32,171 nucleotides of DNA from Chloroflexota bacterium (GTDB taxonomy: Bacteria > Chloroflexota > Anaerolineae > Caldilineales > Caldilineaceae). The notes under the pieces were generated by a model. It was given only the letters and a program-made list of their open reading frames with translations. It did no database searches and had not been told where the DNA came from. Positions 23,417 to 31,655 of this stretch are shown here, one piece after another. The stretch covers positions 1 to 32,171 of the forward strand of contig JAJRVT010000043.1 in NCBI GenBank assembly GCA_024277175.1. The letters run 5' to 3'. How positions within the stretch are numbered: the first letter of the stretch is position 1; each line of letters begins with the position of its first letter. The position numbers and the translations under genes were made by a program.

Positions 23417-25267
23417 ATGGCTTACGATTTTGCCCGTTATCTTAACATCCGCAGCGCGATCATGCCTGCAATGGCCCCGGACGGTAAGCGCATCGCATTC
23501 CTGACCGATATGACTGGCGTCTATCAACTCTGGAGCGTGGCCGCGCCGGATGCAGAACCTGCGGACCCAGCCGCGCACTGGCCCATCCAATTAACCTTCT
23601 TCACCGATAAGGTCTGGGAACTCCATGCTACGCCGGCCGCTGATCACCTGATTGTAGTCAGTGATGTAGGCGGCAACGAGCGCCAGCAGTTTTACCTGGT
23701 CACCGGCTATGGTGACGGCGCCCACGACGTCCGCCGTCTGACCGGTGACGACCGGGCCATCCATCGTTTTGGCGCCTTCAGCGCCGATGGCCGCCAGATG
23801 GTCTACGCCAGCAACGCCCGCAACCATGTTGACTTCGACCCCTATTGGATGGACCTGGCGACAGGCGAATCCCGGCGGATCGCGGCCATCGCCGGCAACC
23901 GCACCGTCGTCGCCTGGTCGCCGGATGGAACCACCCTGCTCATGGTGGATGCCCAGGCCACCGAGCAACACGAACTCTATTTGGTGGACCTGGCCAGCGG
24001 CGTGGATCGTCATCTGACCGCGGGGCGCGCGCCGGCCCGCTATCTGGCCCTCAGGTGGACGGAGCGGGGGATCTTCACCCTCAGCGACCGCGAGCGGGAC
24101 CGCTTCGCCCTCTGCCGCCTGGACCCGGAGACGGCTGCTCTGGAAGAGATCCTGGCCGCGGACGCGCTGCTGGATCAGGCCCGGGGAGAGGAGGGCGAAC
24201 TGGACCTGCTGGCCGTCAGCGGAGACGGTCGCCGCGCGGCGTTGACCCTCAATGCGGAAGGCTACAGTCGCCTCTATCGGGTGAACCTGGACGATGGGAA
24301 CTGGTCGCCTCTCGCCCCGGGATATCTGCCCGCAGGCGTGATCGGCAATCTGACCTTTGCCGGCGATGGGCGGCGCCTGCTCTTCGATTTCCAAAGCCCC
24401 ACCCGCAACCCGGACGTCTGGCTCTGTGACCTGGCGAGCGAAGGCTGCCAGCCCGTCACCTTCAGCAACCGGGCCGGCATTCCCCCGCAGCGGTTCGTGG
24501 AGCCAAGTCTGATCCACTTTCCCACCTTCGACGGGCGTGATATCCCCGCCTTCTACTACCGGCCTCCCCAGGATCCCCCGCCGGGCGGCTATCCCTGCAT
24601 CCTCTACGTCCATGGCGGCCCGGCCAGCCAGCAACGGCCTGATTTCGATGTGCGCTTTCAGTATTTTCTCCAGCGGGGTTATGCGCTCCTGGCCCCCAAT
24701 GTGCGCGGCAGCACCGGCTACGGTCGCGTCTACGCTATGTTGGATGACGTGGAACTGCGCATGGACAGCGTAGCCGATCTTAAGCACGCGGCGCTCTGGC
24801 TCCGCGCCCGGCCGGAGATCGCGGCCGACCGCATCGCCGTCTATGGCCGCAGCTATGGCGGCTTCATGGTCCTGGCCGCGTTGACCGAATATCCGGAACT
24901 GTTCGCTGCCGGTATCGATGTGGTGGGCATCGCCAACTGGGTCACCTTCCTGGATCGGACCAGCGCCTGGCGGCGCGCGCACCGCTCCCGGGAGTACGGC
25001 TCTTTGGATGAACACCGGGATCTGCTCGTCCGTATGTCCCCCATCCACAAGGCCGAGCGCATCGCCATGCCGCTGCTGGTGCTGGCCGGTGACAACGACC
25101 CGCGCGTGCCGCTTTACGAGTCAGAGCAGGTGACGGAGCGGGTGCGCGCGGCCGGCGGCGTGGTCGAGTTCGTTCACTACACAGACGAGGGACACAAGTT
25201 CAGCAAACTGGCCAACCGCATCGACAGCTTCACGCGCATGGCTGAGTTCCTGGATCGTTATCTATAG
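23417..25267 (+). CDS. S9 family (acylaminoacyl-peptidase type) serine peptidase
   Basis: A 616-residue, probably cytoplasmic peptidase without a signal peptide. Residues 1-370 have repeated beta-propeller blade motifs (MAPDGKRIAFLTD, SADGRQMVYASN, WSPDGTTLLMVD). The alpha/beta-hydrolase domain (about 375-616) holds the oxyanion-side YVHGGPASQ motif, nucleophile Ser479 in GRSYGGFM, Asp561 in GDNDPRVP and His593 in DEGHKF, so the catalytic triad is complete. It would cleave short peptides, often from the N-terminus. I chose ATG 23417, where the conserved propeller start begins; the open frame extends upstream to 23270 without protein character. No operon partner is apparent. Confidence 0.92.
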   Translation: MAYDFARYLNIRSAIMPAMAPDGKRIAFLTDMTGVYQLWSVAAPDAEPADPAAHWPIQLTFFTDKVWELHATPAADHLIVVSDVGGNERQQFYLVTGYGDGAHDVRRLTGDDRAIHRFGAFSADGRQMVYASNARNHVDFDPYWMDLATGESRRIAAIAGNRTVVAWSPDGTTLLMVDAQATEQHELYLVDLASGVDRHLTAGRAPARYLALRWTERGIFTLSDRERDRFALCRLDPETAALEEILAADALLDQARGEEGELDLLAVSGDGRRAALTLNAEGYSRLYRVNLDDGNWSPLAPGYLPAGVIGNLTFAGDGRRLLFDFQSPTRNPDVWLCDLASEGCQPVTFSNRAGIPPQRFVEPSLIHFPTFDGRDIPAFYYRPPQDPPPGGYPCILYVHGGPASQQRPDFDVRFQYFLQRGYALLAPNVRGSTGYGRVYAMLDDVELRMDSVADLKHAALWLRARPEIAADRIAVYGRSYGGFMVLAALTEYPELFAAGIDVVGIANWVTFLDRTSAWRRAHRSREYGSLDEHRDLLVRMSPIHKAERIAMPLLVLAGDNDPRVPLYESEQVTERVRAAGGVVEFVHYTDEGHKFSKLANRIDSFTRMAEFLDRYL

Positions 25268-25280
25268 CGGGCTGTTGTAG

Positions 25281-25373
25281 GAACGCGGATTTTGCGGAGG
25301 GAAGCGGATGTTCACGGATTTTTTAGGAAAAATCCGTGAACATCCGCTCTGATCAGGGGGCGATTCGCGTTCT
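25281..25373. repeat. Family 2 palindromic repeat, copy 4
   Basis: A perfect 21-bp inner inverted repeat (25303-25323 and 25328-25348) with a 4-base loop, and imperfect outer arms GAACGCGGAT and CGCGTTCT. The inner arm AGCGGATGTTCACGGATTTT matches the family consensus. It lies just after the S9 peptidase stop. Confidence 0.88.
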
Positions 25374-25522
25374 AATGAGCCCTGGTTTGGCAGGCGCCAG
25401 AGGGGCGCTTGCACCATCCGGTTTGCCTGTGGACGATGGGCGTGATACACTCAAATATCGACCCTGTCGCCATCATCGAGCGCCCGCCTCGGCGGGAGTC
25501 AGCCACCCAAGTTAGCGCGCCC

Positions 25523-26653
25523 ATGCAAGCAATCACCTGCCCCGCCTGTGGGCATGATATCCAGATCTCCCCGGATGGGGCCTCTTGCCCCCGGTGTGGA
25601 GAAAATCTGCATCATCTGCTCGATCCGGTCATCGATTCTCGCCATTCCTATCAGCGCGCCAGCGACCTGGCCGCGGCCGGCGACCTGGACGCGGCCCTGG
25701 CCGAGACCGGGCGCGGGCTGGCCGCCGTCGACTCGCCAGAATTACATCTGCTGGCCGCCATCCTGTCCCAGCGACTGGGCCGGGGCGATGAGATGCGCGC
25801 CCATGTGGCCGCCATCCCAGTAGACGATTCCCTGCGCGCCGAGGCCGAATGGCTGTTGCGATCTCAGCAGGGGCGGGGTGCGATGGGCGCAACGTCTCTT
25901 AGCGAGCCGGTGGATGACTTCTCCCTTGAGGAGTTTGTCGCTCCGCCTTCCCAGCCCGCGCCGGAACCGCGCCGGAAGCCCCGCCGCTGGCCGGCCGCGG
26001 CCGTCGCGTTGTTGCTGATCGCTGGGATGGCGGCCTGGCTGGCCGCCAATAACGCCTTTTCCGGCTCTGCGTTTCAGGCCGATGACGCGGATTCGAAGGG
26101 TCTGATCGCGGAAGGCGGGGAGGGACGAACTGGCTCAGCTCCTGTGTTGTTGCCCACGCCTACGCCGACCTTGCCGCCCACACCGTTGCCCACAGCCACC
26201 CTGTCGCCGAACCTGGTTTCAGCGCCCACGTCGGACGCGGAACTGGCCGCGGTCGACGCCAGCGCCGTCCTGGTTGATGACGCCGCCTTCGATCTGGCCG
26301 CCTACCTGACCGCGGTCGGCTATGACGATCTGGCCGACCTGGACGTCTCGGCCCGGCTTCAGAATGCGGAATTAACCTTGGTCGGCGTCGCCCCCTTCGT
26401 TTCCCAGCGCACCCAGTTGATCGACGCGTTGAAAGGAGCGCCCGGTATCGACGCGGTCAACGCCGCCGAACTCTATGTGCGCCCGCCGGTCACCTACACT
26501 GTCCAGGCTGGCGATAGCCTCTGGAGCATCACGGCCCGGGTCTACGGCGACGCCGCCTATATGGAGGAAATCTACAACGCCAACCGGGATGCGATGACAT
26601 CGCCTAGTGCGTTGCGTGTGGGGATGGAGTTGAAACTACCGCCAATGAAGTAG
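25523..26653 (+). CDS. Zinc-ribbon, single-TM, BON-like and LysM domain protein
   Basis: A 376-residue protein with a clear domain order. Cys6/Cys9 and Cys22/Cys25 (CPAC and CPRC) form a zinc ribbon. A helical TPR-like stretch covers about 45-115. One membrane helix lies at about 157-175 (AAAVALLLIAGMAAWLA), followed by a TPTPTLPPTPLPTAT linker. A BON-like region covers about 245-320 (LTLVGVAPFVSQRTQLIDAL). A LysM domain covers 324-373 (YTVQAGDSLWSITARVYG). The N-terminus should be cytoplasmic and the LysM outside, binding wall glycan. ATG 25523 is chosen because the zinc ribbon begins there, though no strong ribosome site precedes it. The TAG stop lies inside a family 1 repeat. Confidence 0.82.
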   Translation: MQAITCPACGHDIQISPDGASCPRCGENLHHLLDPVIDSRHSYQRASDLAAAGDLDAALAETGRGLAAVDSPELHLLAAILSQRLGRGDEMRAHVAAIPVDDSLRAEAEWLLRSQQGRGAMGATSLSEPVDDFSLEEFVAPPSQPAPEPRRKPRRWPAAAVALLLIAGMAAWLAANNAFSGSAFQADDADSKGLIAEGGEGRTGSAPVLLPTPTPTLPPTPLPTATLSPNLVSAPTSDAELAAVDASAVLVDDAAFDLAAYLTAVGYDDLADLDVSARLQNAELTLVGVAPFVSQRTQLIDALKGAPGIDAVNAAELYVRPPVTYTVQAGDSLWSITARVYGDAAYMEEIYNANRDAMTSPSALRVGMELKLPPMK

Positions 26654-26734
26654 ATGCGGCTTGCTGCCGCACAATTTCGGGGAGCCATGATCTTCTTGGA
26701 TGAGAGCGGATCGTGCAGCTACAAACCGCACCTA
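26650..26734 (-). repeat. Family 1 bipartite hairpin repeat, copy 3 (inverted, diverged)
   Basis: Aligned in reverse to copies 1 and 2: GGATGAGAGCGGATCGTGCA and GCTACAAACCGCACCTAC match the reverse complement of copy 2. It starts GTAGATGCGG, so the stop codon TAG (26651-26653) of the LysM gene is the repeat's own GTAG end. Confidence 0.65.
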
Positions 26735-26744
26735 CGACGAACGC

Positions 26745-28061
26745 CTATTTCTGGCAGGGGCGACCCTTGCTGTTGGCGATCTCGTTGGTTTCCACAAAAG
26801 GTGGGGTGTCGAAGATCCGCTGAACCCGTTGGGCGATGACCGACCAGCGGGGGTAGAAGACGGACATGCGGCCCGCCCAACCTGCGCCAAGCATGTCCGG
26901 GGGCGAGATCACGAAGGCGTGCACGTCCGCTGGGTTCAGGGTAAGGGCGAACCGGGCCATGCGCACGGCCTCGAGCAAGCCGATGTCGGTCTGCACTGAC
27001 CCGGAAAGCGCGCCGTAGAGCGCGGGCAGTTTGGGCAGGAGGTTTTCGTGCAACACCTGCTCGCGGATGGACCAGATAAATCGCTGTTGGCGTTTCGCCC
27101 GGTCCAGGTCTCCGCCCACGGCGCGGCTGCGCACATAGATGATGGCTTCATCCCCGTTGAGCCGGTGAACGCCCGGGTCCAGTTGTAATTTCATCCATTT
27201 GGAACGCCCGCCCAGATCACCGTAAAAAGCGCAATCGAACTCCACTTCCACGCCGCCCAATGCATCCACCACCTCACGGAATGTCTCAAAATTGAAGCGG
27301 ATATAGTGATGGATGGGAATGCCCATCTTGTCTTCGATGATGCGGCTGAGCAATTTGGGCCCGCCGCCGGGTTCATCCGTCTCGCCGAAATAATCCACGG
27401 TGTTGATTTTATTGGCCTGATGTCCCGGCATGCGATTGACGTAGACGTCTCGGGGAATGGAGATGACGCCCACCCGGCCGTTTTTCATATCCAGGGCCAC
27501 GATCATGATCACATCGGTGCGCCAGGTCGTGGAGCGGGCCTTGCGGTCGCTGCCCAGAACCAGAACATTGATCGTCTCATCCAGGGGGCGGTCAAGGGCG
27601 TCAGTGGGGACGGGCGCGGGCGCGGCGGTGACCACCGGCGGAATGGTGACGGCGGCTGCGGATGGGGGCGTCGGGTCATCTGCCGGGGCGGCGTCCGTTG
27701 GATCCGCCTGATCTGTTTGAACTGTCGGGGTCGCGTCCTGGCTCGCCTTCGCGTCCTGGGGTGCGGAGGCTTTATCCGCGGGAGCCACCGCGTTTTCCTG
27801 CTCATCCTGACCGGCGCCAGTTGGCGAGGGGGCTGACGTCACGTCGACGACGACCGGAGTCGCCTTCGTCTGGGGCGCGACGTAGGGAGTGGTCTGTTCG
27901 CTTTGCGCCACACTCCGGCTACACCCCGCCAGCAGGGCGAGCGCGAAGAGGAGCGCCATCCAGATTGTCGGCCGTGTGCGTTGGTGCGTCACTGGTTTGT
28001 GCATGGATGATGTCTGCGAGAATCGGTTTGTGGTTGCTGGTTTTCGGGAGAGCATGATCAC
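26745..28061 (-). CDS. LytR-CpsA-Psr (LCP) family protein with lipobox
   Basis: A protein of up to 438 residues. The C-terminal 290 residues are an LCP domain, which in other bacteria transfers glycopolymers from lipid carriers to peptidoglycan: INVLVLGSDRK, RTDVIMIVAL, ISIPRDVYV, KINTVD, VDALGGVEV and the Arg-rich YVRSR with DLDRAKRQQRF. The N-terminus has a hydrophobic stretch ending in LLAGC, a lipobox, then a long Ala/Pro/Thr/Asp linker. The start is uncertain: GTG 28061 overlaps the dnaN stop as GTGA, ATG 28055 is near, and ATG 28004 gives the most usual lipoprotein signal. None has a strong ribosome site; coupling to dnaN is likely. Ends near a family 1 repeat. Confidence 0.88.
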   Translation of the reverse strand: MIMLSRKPATTNRFSQTSSMHKPVTHQRTRPTIWMALLFALALLAGCSRSVAQSEQTTPYVAPQTKATPVVVDVTSAPSPTGAGQDEQENAVAPADKASAPQDAKASQDATPTVQTDQADPTDAAPADDPTPPSAAAVTIPPVVTAAPAPVPTDALDRPLDETINVLVLGSDRKARSTTWRTDVIMIVALDMKNGRVGVISIPRDVYVNRMPGHQANKINTVDYFGETDEPGGGPKLLSRIIEDKMGIPIHHYIRFNFETFREVVDALGGVEVEFDCAFYGDLGGRSKWMKLQLDPGVHRLNGDEAIIYVRSRAVGGDLDRAKRQQRFIWSIREQVLHENLLPKLPALYGALSGSVQTDIGLLEAVRMARFALTLNPADVHAFVISPPDMLGAGWAGRMSVFYPRWSVIAQRVQRIFDTPPFVETNEIANSKGRPCQK

Positions 28062-29269
28062 CGCGGCGGTTGCATGGGCATGATCACATGTAGGAATTCG
28101 TCTTCACCCATACCCAGAGGGCGGATCGCGCCGGGACGCGTGCCCTGGGTCGTCTCCAGCACCACCTGGGTCTGGTCGATCTGGCTGAGGACGTCGATGA
28201 GGTATTTGGCGTTGAACGCGATCTCCATCCCTTCACCCTCGACCAGGGCGTCGATGATGTTGACGGCGTCGCCCATCTCTGCACTGGTGGCCATAAGTTG
28301 CAGTTGGCCTGGGCCATCGCCTTCTCCCGGCGTCACGGAGAGGCGGATGATGTTATTGTTATCGCGGGCGAAGAGGTAAGCCACGCGTACGGCTTTGAGG
28401 AATTCCGCCTTGTCGACCACGGTGCGGGTGTTGTAGTTCTTGGGGATGATGGCGTTGTAATCGGGAAAGCGGGCGTCGATGAGTTGGCTTACCAGTTCGA
28501 CGCTGTGGAAATTCCCTCGACCATCGTCCCGTTTGCCCCAGATCTGGAAAAGAATCTGGTTGCGGGTCGGCGTAATGATCACCTGAACCGGGCGATCGTC
28601 GTCAGCGTCGGCGCTGATGCGGGCCAGTTCGCCCAGGCTGCGCGCGGGCGCAATCACCGTCATGTCTTCTCCGGGCCCGTTGGATTCGCCCAGATGGGTG
28701 CTGCGCACGCTCAGACGGAAGCCATCGGTGGCGGCCATGGAGAGCCGATCTTTCTTGAAGCTCACTTCCACGCCCGTCAGCGTGGGACGGCTTTCATCGG
28801 TGGAAGCGGCGAACGCGACCTGATCGATCATGTTGCGCAGACCGGCGGCGTTCAGCTCCATCACGGTTCCTTCCAGCGCCGGGGCCTCGTCGTTATCCGC
28901 CCCCGTGGTGACGATGATGGGGAATTCGCTGGCGTCGATGCCCTTCATGGTTGCGGTGTAGCGGGCGCAGTGGAGGTTCAGGGTTTGGGTGCGCACCGAG
29001 AGTTCCAGATCGATGGGCTCCGGCGGCAGGCTGTTGACGAATTCGCCCAACAGGCGGGCGGGAACGGTGATCGCGCCTTCTTCTTCCACCTTGGCGCCGA
29101 TCCAGCAATTGATGGCGATCTCCAGATTGGTGGCGGCCAAGCGCAACTGGTTGTTTTTCGCTTCGATGAGGATGTTGCCCAACACGGGCAAGGTGCTGCG
29201 CGACGAGACCGCGCGGCCGACGATGGACAGCCCTTTAGCTAGATTTTCCTGAAGACAGCTTACCCGCAC
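28058..29269 (-). CDS. dnaN: DNA polymerase III beta subunit (sliding clamp)
   Basis: A 403-residue beta clamp that tethers DNA polymerase. The N-terminus MRVSCLQENLAKGLSIVGRA, the SSRSTLPVLGNILIEA segment, LRLAATNLEIAI, and the C-terminal VIMPMQPP are typical, and three clamp domains can be traced. It is somewhat longer than the common 365-380, from loops such as TGADNDEAPALEG and the GKRDDGRGN segment. The start is GTG 29269 with AAGGAGG 5 bases upstream. No dnaA or recF lies beside it in this window; instead it shares a 4-base overlap with the LCP gene. Confidence 0.96.
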   Translation of the reverse strand: MRVSCLQENLAKGLSIVGRAVSSRSTLPVLGNILIEAKNNQLRLAATNLEIAINCWIGAKVEEEGAITVPARLLGEFVNSLPPEPIDLELSVRTQTLNLHCARYTATMKGIDASEFPIIVTTGADNDEAPALEGTVMELNAAGLRNMIDQVAFAASTDESRPTLTGVEVSFKKDRLSMAATDGFRLSVRSTHLGESNGPGEDMTVIAPARSLGELARISADADDDRPVQVIITPTRNQILFQIWGKRDDGRGNFHSVELVSQLIDARFPDYNAIIPKNYNTRTVVDKAEFLKAVRVAYLFARDNNNIIRLSVTPGEGDGPGQLQLMATSAEMGDAVNIIDALVEGEGMEIAFNAKYLIDVLSQIDQTQVVLETTQGTRPGAIRPLGMGEDEFLHVIMPMQPPR

Positions 29270-29634
29270 TGGAGCCTCCTTAGTTTACGCAGCGTGACCG
29301 CAGGCCATGACGCCGATGAACGCCAACCCGAGGGGAACCGGATCGGTTATGCGGTCCGTTGATGAATCATCGATGAGATAGACTTTGACTGCTGTTGAAG
29401 TTTGTTGAAACAACGGCGGCGGAAACGCCAAGATTGGGTGAAAGTATATCATAGAGTTGGGGGATGGGGGAATTGGAACAAGGTGTGGGGATGACAGGAT
29501 GACAAGATGATGGGGAAGACGGCGATTGGGTTTTGGGGTGCGATATGGAGGGCGCGTTTGCTTTGGGGCGGAGACCGCCCCTATAATGGGCTGCTGAATG
29601 TTGGGGCGGTTGTGGACGCAGAGTGAGAGGATCG
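29270..29634. other. Divergent intergenic region between dnaN and the sigma factor
   Basis: About 365 bases. On the minus strand TATGATATACT (around 29443-29453) is an AT-rich candidate -10 for dnaN but lacks a good -35. A better promoter for the sigma factor lies at 29558-29587. No DnaA-box cluster (TTATCCACA-like) is seen, so there is no sign of an origin. No gene is visible. Confidence 0.5.
29558..29587 (+). promoter_or_regulatory. Candidate promoter of the ECF sigma gene with palindromic spacer
   Basis: TTGCTT (29558-29563) and a perfect TATAAT (29582-29587) are 18 bases apart. The spacer holds the exact palindrome GGGGCGG-AGA-CCGCCCC (29565-29581), which would be a natural operator. The sigma-factor ATG is 47 bases downstream of the -10. 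Confidence 0.55.
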
Positions 29635-30405
29635 ATGGTGGCGTTTTCAAAGCTGAGTTCCCGGTTCCGGGGCGAGCAGCACAAGACTGAACCTGATGCG
29701 GTGCAAACGCCGGCGACGGAGGCGGCGGATCGGGGGCGTCCGATCGACGTCGAGCCAGCGGGGAGCGATGGATCCATCGTAAGCGCTAGCTCGACCAATG
29801 CGGCCGAGTCCGCGCTGGTCGAGCAGGCGCGCAGCAACCCCACGGCCTTTGGCGCGCTTTATGAACGCTACGTGGATCGGATCTACGCCTACATCTATCG
29901 CCGGGTCGGCAACACCCAGGACGCGGAGGACCTGACCGCTCGCACCTTTTATCGCGCTCTGGACCGATTGGAGACCTACGAAGACCGGGGGCTGCCCTTT
30001 GGCGCCTGGCTTTTCCGCATCGCCCATAATCTGGTCGCCAACTGGCACCGGGACCACAGCCGCCGTCGTTTTTTGCCCCTGGATAAGCTCTGGGGACATG
30101 GTTCCACCGCACAGACGCCGGATGTCCTGGTCGAGCTGGAGGAACGGCGGGAGGCGCTCTGGTCCGCCATCAACCGGCTGCCCAATGAGCGACGGGATCT
30201 GCTGCTCTACAAGTTCAGCAACCGGCTCTCCAATCTGGAGATCGGCGCGCTCATGGACAAGAGCGAGAGCGCCGTCAAATCCCTCTATTTTCGCACCCTG
30301 GCTTCGTTGCGCAGCGATTTGGAATCCCGGGGCTGGGGGCTGACGGCGATGGACGATGAAGCGGAAGAACAGGAAGAAACAGGAACAGAGACGCCTGAGG
30401 CGTAA
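29635..30405 (+). CDS. ECF-type RNA polymerase sigma factor
   Basis: A 256-residue sigma-70 family protein. After a 60-residue polar, low-complexity N-terminus, sigma region 2 covers about 68-145 (AFGALYERYVDRIYAYIYRR, DAEDLTARTFYRAL, FGAWLFRIAHNLVANWHRD) and region 4 covers about 165-232 (NRLPNERRDLLLYKF, SNLEIGALMDKSESAVKSLY). There is no region 1.1 or 3. I chose ATG 29635 with GAGAGG just upstream; an in-frame GTG at 29623 is possible. The next gene begins 19 bases after its stop and encodes a membrane protein, the usual arrangement for an ECF sigma and its regulator. Confidence 0.92.
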   Translation: MVAFSKLSSRFRGEQHKTEPDAVQTPATEAADRGRPIDVEPAGSDGSIVSASSTNAAESALVEQARSNPTAFGALYERYVDRIYAYIYRRVGNTQDAEDLTARTFYRALDRLETYEDRGLPFGAWLFRIAHNLVANWHRDHSRRRFLPLDKLWGHGSTAQTPDVLVELEERREALWSAINRLPNERRDLLLYKFSNRLSNLEIGALMDKSESAVKSLYFRTLASLRSDLESRGWGLTAMDDEAEEQEETGTETPEA

Positions 30406-30424
30406 GGAGTCGAAGGAGCGAACC

Positions 30425-30811
30425 ATGAAACGAACCGCGAGTGATCAAACTGGCGATCAGCGTCAGGATCAGGGGCGTCATCATGCTGATGAATACGTCA
30501 ACGGGCAGACAGATGGCGGCTATGATGAGTTGCGCCGGCCGGACGCGTCACCCTTCGAAACCGATGACTCATTTGCGGAGAATACAGCGTTCGATCCGGC
30601 CACCCATCCCGCACCCCAGTTCCGGGACGACCTGCTGCGCGCCCTGGAGCAAACCCATCGCCAGCAGGCCGCGCAGCGGGTTCTTGGCTCCCATTACAGC
30701 GCTTACCAACAGCAACTGGACGAAGAACGCCGCCAGCGCTGGCTCGTGGCTTGGCTGGCGGCATTGGTGGCCCTGTTGGTTTTTGTGGCGATCCGGCGGC
30801 GTCGAGGCTAG
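30425..30811 (+). CDS. Small single-TM protein, possible anti-sigma regulator
   Basis: A 128-residue protein not recognised by family. Residues 1-60 are polar and Asp/Gln rich. Residues 61-100 are helical (PAPQFRDDLLRALEQTHRQQ), resembling the helix found near the membrane part of many ECF anti-sigma proteins. One helix at about 106-123 (WLVAWLAALVALLVFVAI) ends in RRRRG, so the N-terminus would be cytoplasmic or the Arg cluster anchors the C-terminus inside. The His-x3-Cys-x2-Cys zinc site of ZAS anti-sigmas is absent, and there is no cysteine. ATG 30425 follows GAAGGAGCGAACC. The sigma-factor neighbour is the only functional hint. Confidence 0.7.
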   Translation: MKRTASDQTGDQRQDQGRHHADEYVNGQTDGGYDELRRPDASPFETDDSFAENTAFDPATHPAPQFRDDLLRALEQTHRQQAAQRVLGSHYSAYQQQLDEERRQRWLVAWLAALVALLVFVAIRRRRG

Positions 30812-30816
30812 CGGTT

Positions 30817-31530
30817 TTACATCACCGTCCGATTGCGCAACATGTCCGCGTATTCCTCCTGCTTGGCCAGGGGAACGGCCTCTTCGCCCTCTTCGCCAGG
30901 TTCGTCAATGTGTGTGGGACCGATGCCAGGCACGTCCACCATGCCCTGGGCCTCGCTCTGAGCCAGCTTGAGGATGCCGTCTGCCAACTCGGACCCGGCG
31001 GCCTCCCGCTGGCGGATGGCGCTGCCGCCCAGCCAGTTTTTGAGTTCGGTGAGGATGCCCAGGGACTCGTGGACGGGCTTGCTCAGCGCACCTACCACCA
31101 GGCCGGCGATGAGGATGTCCCAGGCCGGGGGAACATTGTCTAGCAGGCCGGGCATGAGCGGGCGCAGGTAGTCCAGGAGATGCAGCCCCAGGAATTTGGC
31201 CGCCAATAGGCCGATGATCACCCCCAGCAAGAGGCTGGCCCCGCTCTTGAACTGAACGTAGGTGGGCGATTTGAGGCTCGCCGGCCCGGTGGAACTGAAG
31301 TTGAGCGTTAGCCATTCGATGAAATTCCAGACCAGCTCGATGATTCGCTCCACGATCAGAGCGGCGGTGGCGATGGGCAGGATCAGCAGCCAGATGTTGA
31401 ACGAGTCGCCGCCCGTCTCCTGTATGGCGGACGCGGCTCGCACAACCCCGGGATTGGCCGCCAGCATCAGCGCGCCGAGCAGCACCCACAGCATGGTCCG
31501 GATCTGAAATTTTGGTCGATTAATGCGCAT
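30817..31530 (-). CDS. Membrane protein of unknown function
   Basis: A 237-residue protein with a signal-like N-terminus (MLWVLLGALMLAANPGVVRA, about 13-32), then hydrophobic helices at about 47-68 (IWLLILPIATAALIVERII), 98-115 (ASLLLGVIIGLLAAKFLGL) and 137-150 (WDILIAGLVVGALS). A C-terminal polar tail is rich in Glu and Gly. No known family is recognised. ATG 31530 is chosen because GAAGGAATCATC precedes it; upstream codons in the same frame come from a family 3 repeat. Its 3' end lies 5 bases from the convergent small TM gene, with no room for separate terminators. Confidence 0.75.
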   Translation of the reverse strand: MRINRPKFQIRTMLWVLLGALMLAANPGVVRAASAIQETGGDSFNIWLLILPIATAALIVERIIELVWNFIEWLTLNFSSTGPASLKSPTYVQFKSGASLLLGVIIGLLAAKFLGLHLLDYLRPLMPGLLDNVPPAWDILIAGLVVGALSKPVHESLGILTELKNWLGGSAIRQREAAGSELADGILKLAQSEAQGMVDVPGIGPTHIDEPGEEGEEAVPLAKQEEYADMLRNRTVM

Positions 31531-31561
31531 GATGATTCCTTCGATGTTCAGGAAATATTTT

Positions 31562-31638
31562 GACGCAGAGTCGCGGAGGCGCAAAGGATCACAGAGAGTT
31601 TTTCTTTGCGTTTCTCTGCGCCTTGGCGACTTTGCGTC
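31562..31638. repeat. Family 3 palindromic repeat, copy 2
   Basis: An imperfect palindrome with arms GACGCAGAGTCGCGGAGGCG and the mirrored CGCCTTGGCGACTTTGCGTC around a T-rich centre (AGAGAGTTTTTCTTTGCG). It shares GACGCAGAG and the TTTTTxTTTGCG centre with the copy at 15895-15980. It separates the aminopeptidase gene from the membrane-protein gene. Confidence 0.82.
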
Positions 31639-31655
31639 AAACTTTACCCATTAGT

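Noticed and set aside
23591-25048. 485-residue minus-strand frame opposite the S9 peptidase
   Set aside because: Antisense shadow of a gene with a complete catalytic triad; no recognisable motifs of its own.
29270-29634. Possible replication origin beside dnaN
   Set aside because: No DnaA-box cluster or AT-rich unwinding region is visible and dnaA is not adjacent.
31531-31584. 18-codon upstream extension of the unknown membrane protein
   Set aside because: The extra codons come from the family 3 repeat; ATG 31530 has a proper ribosome site.
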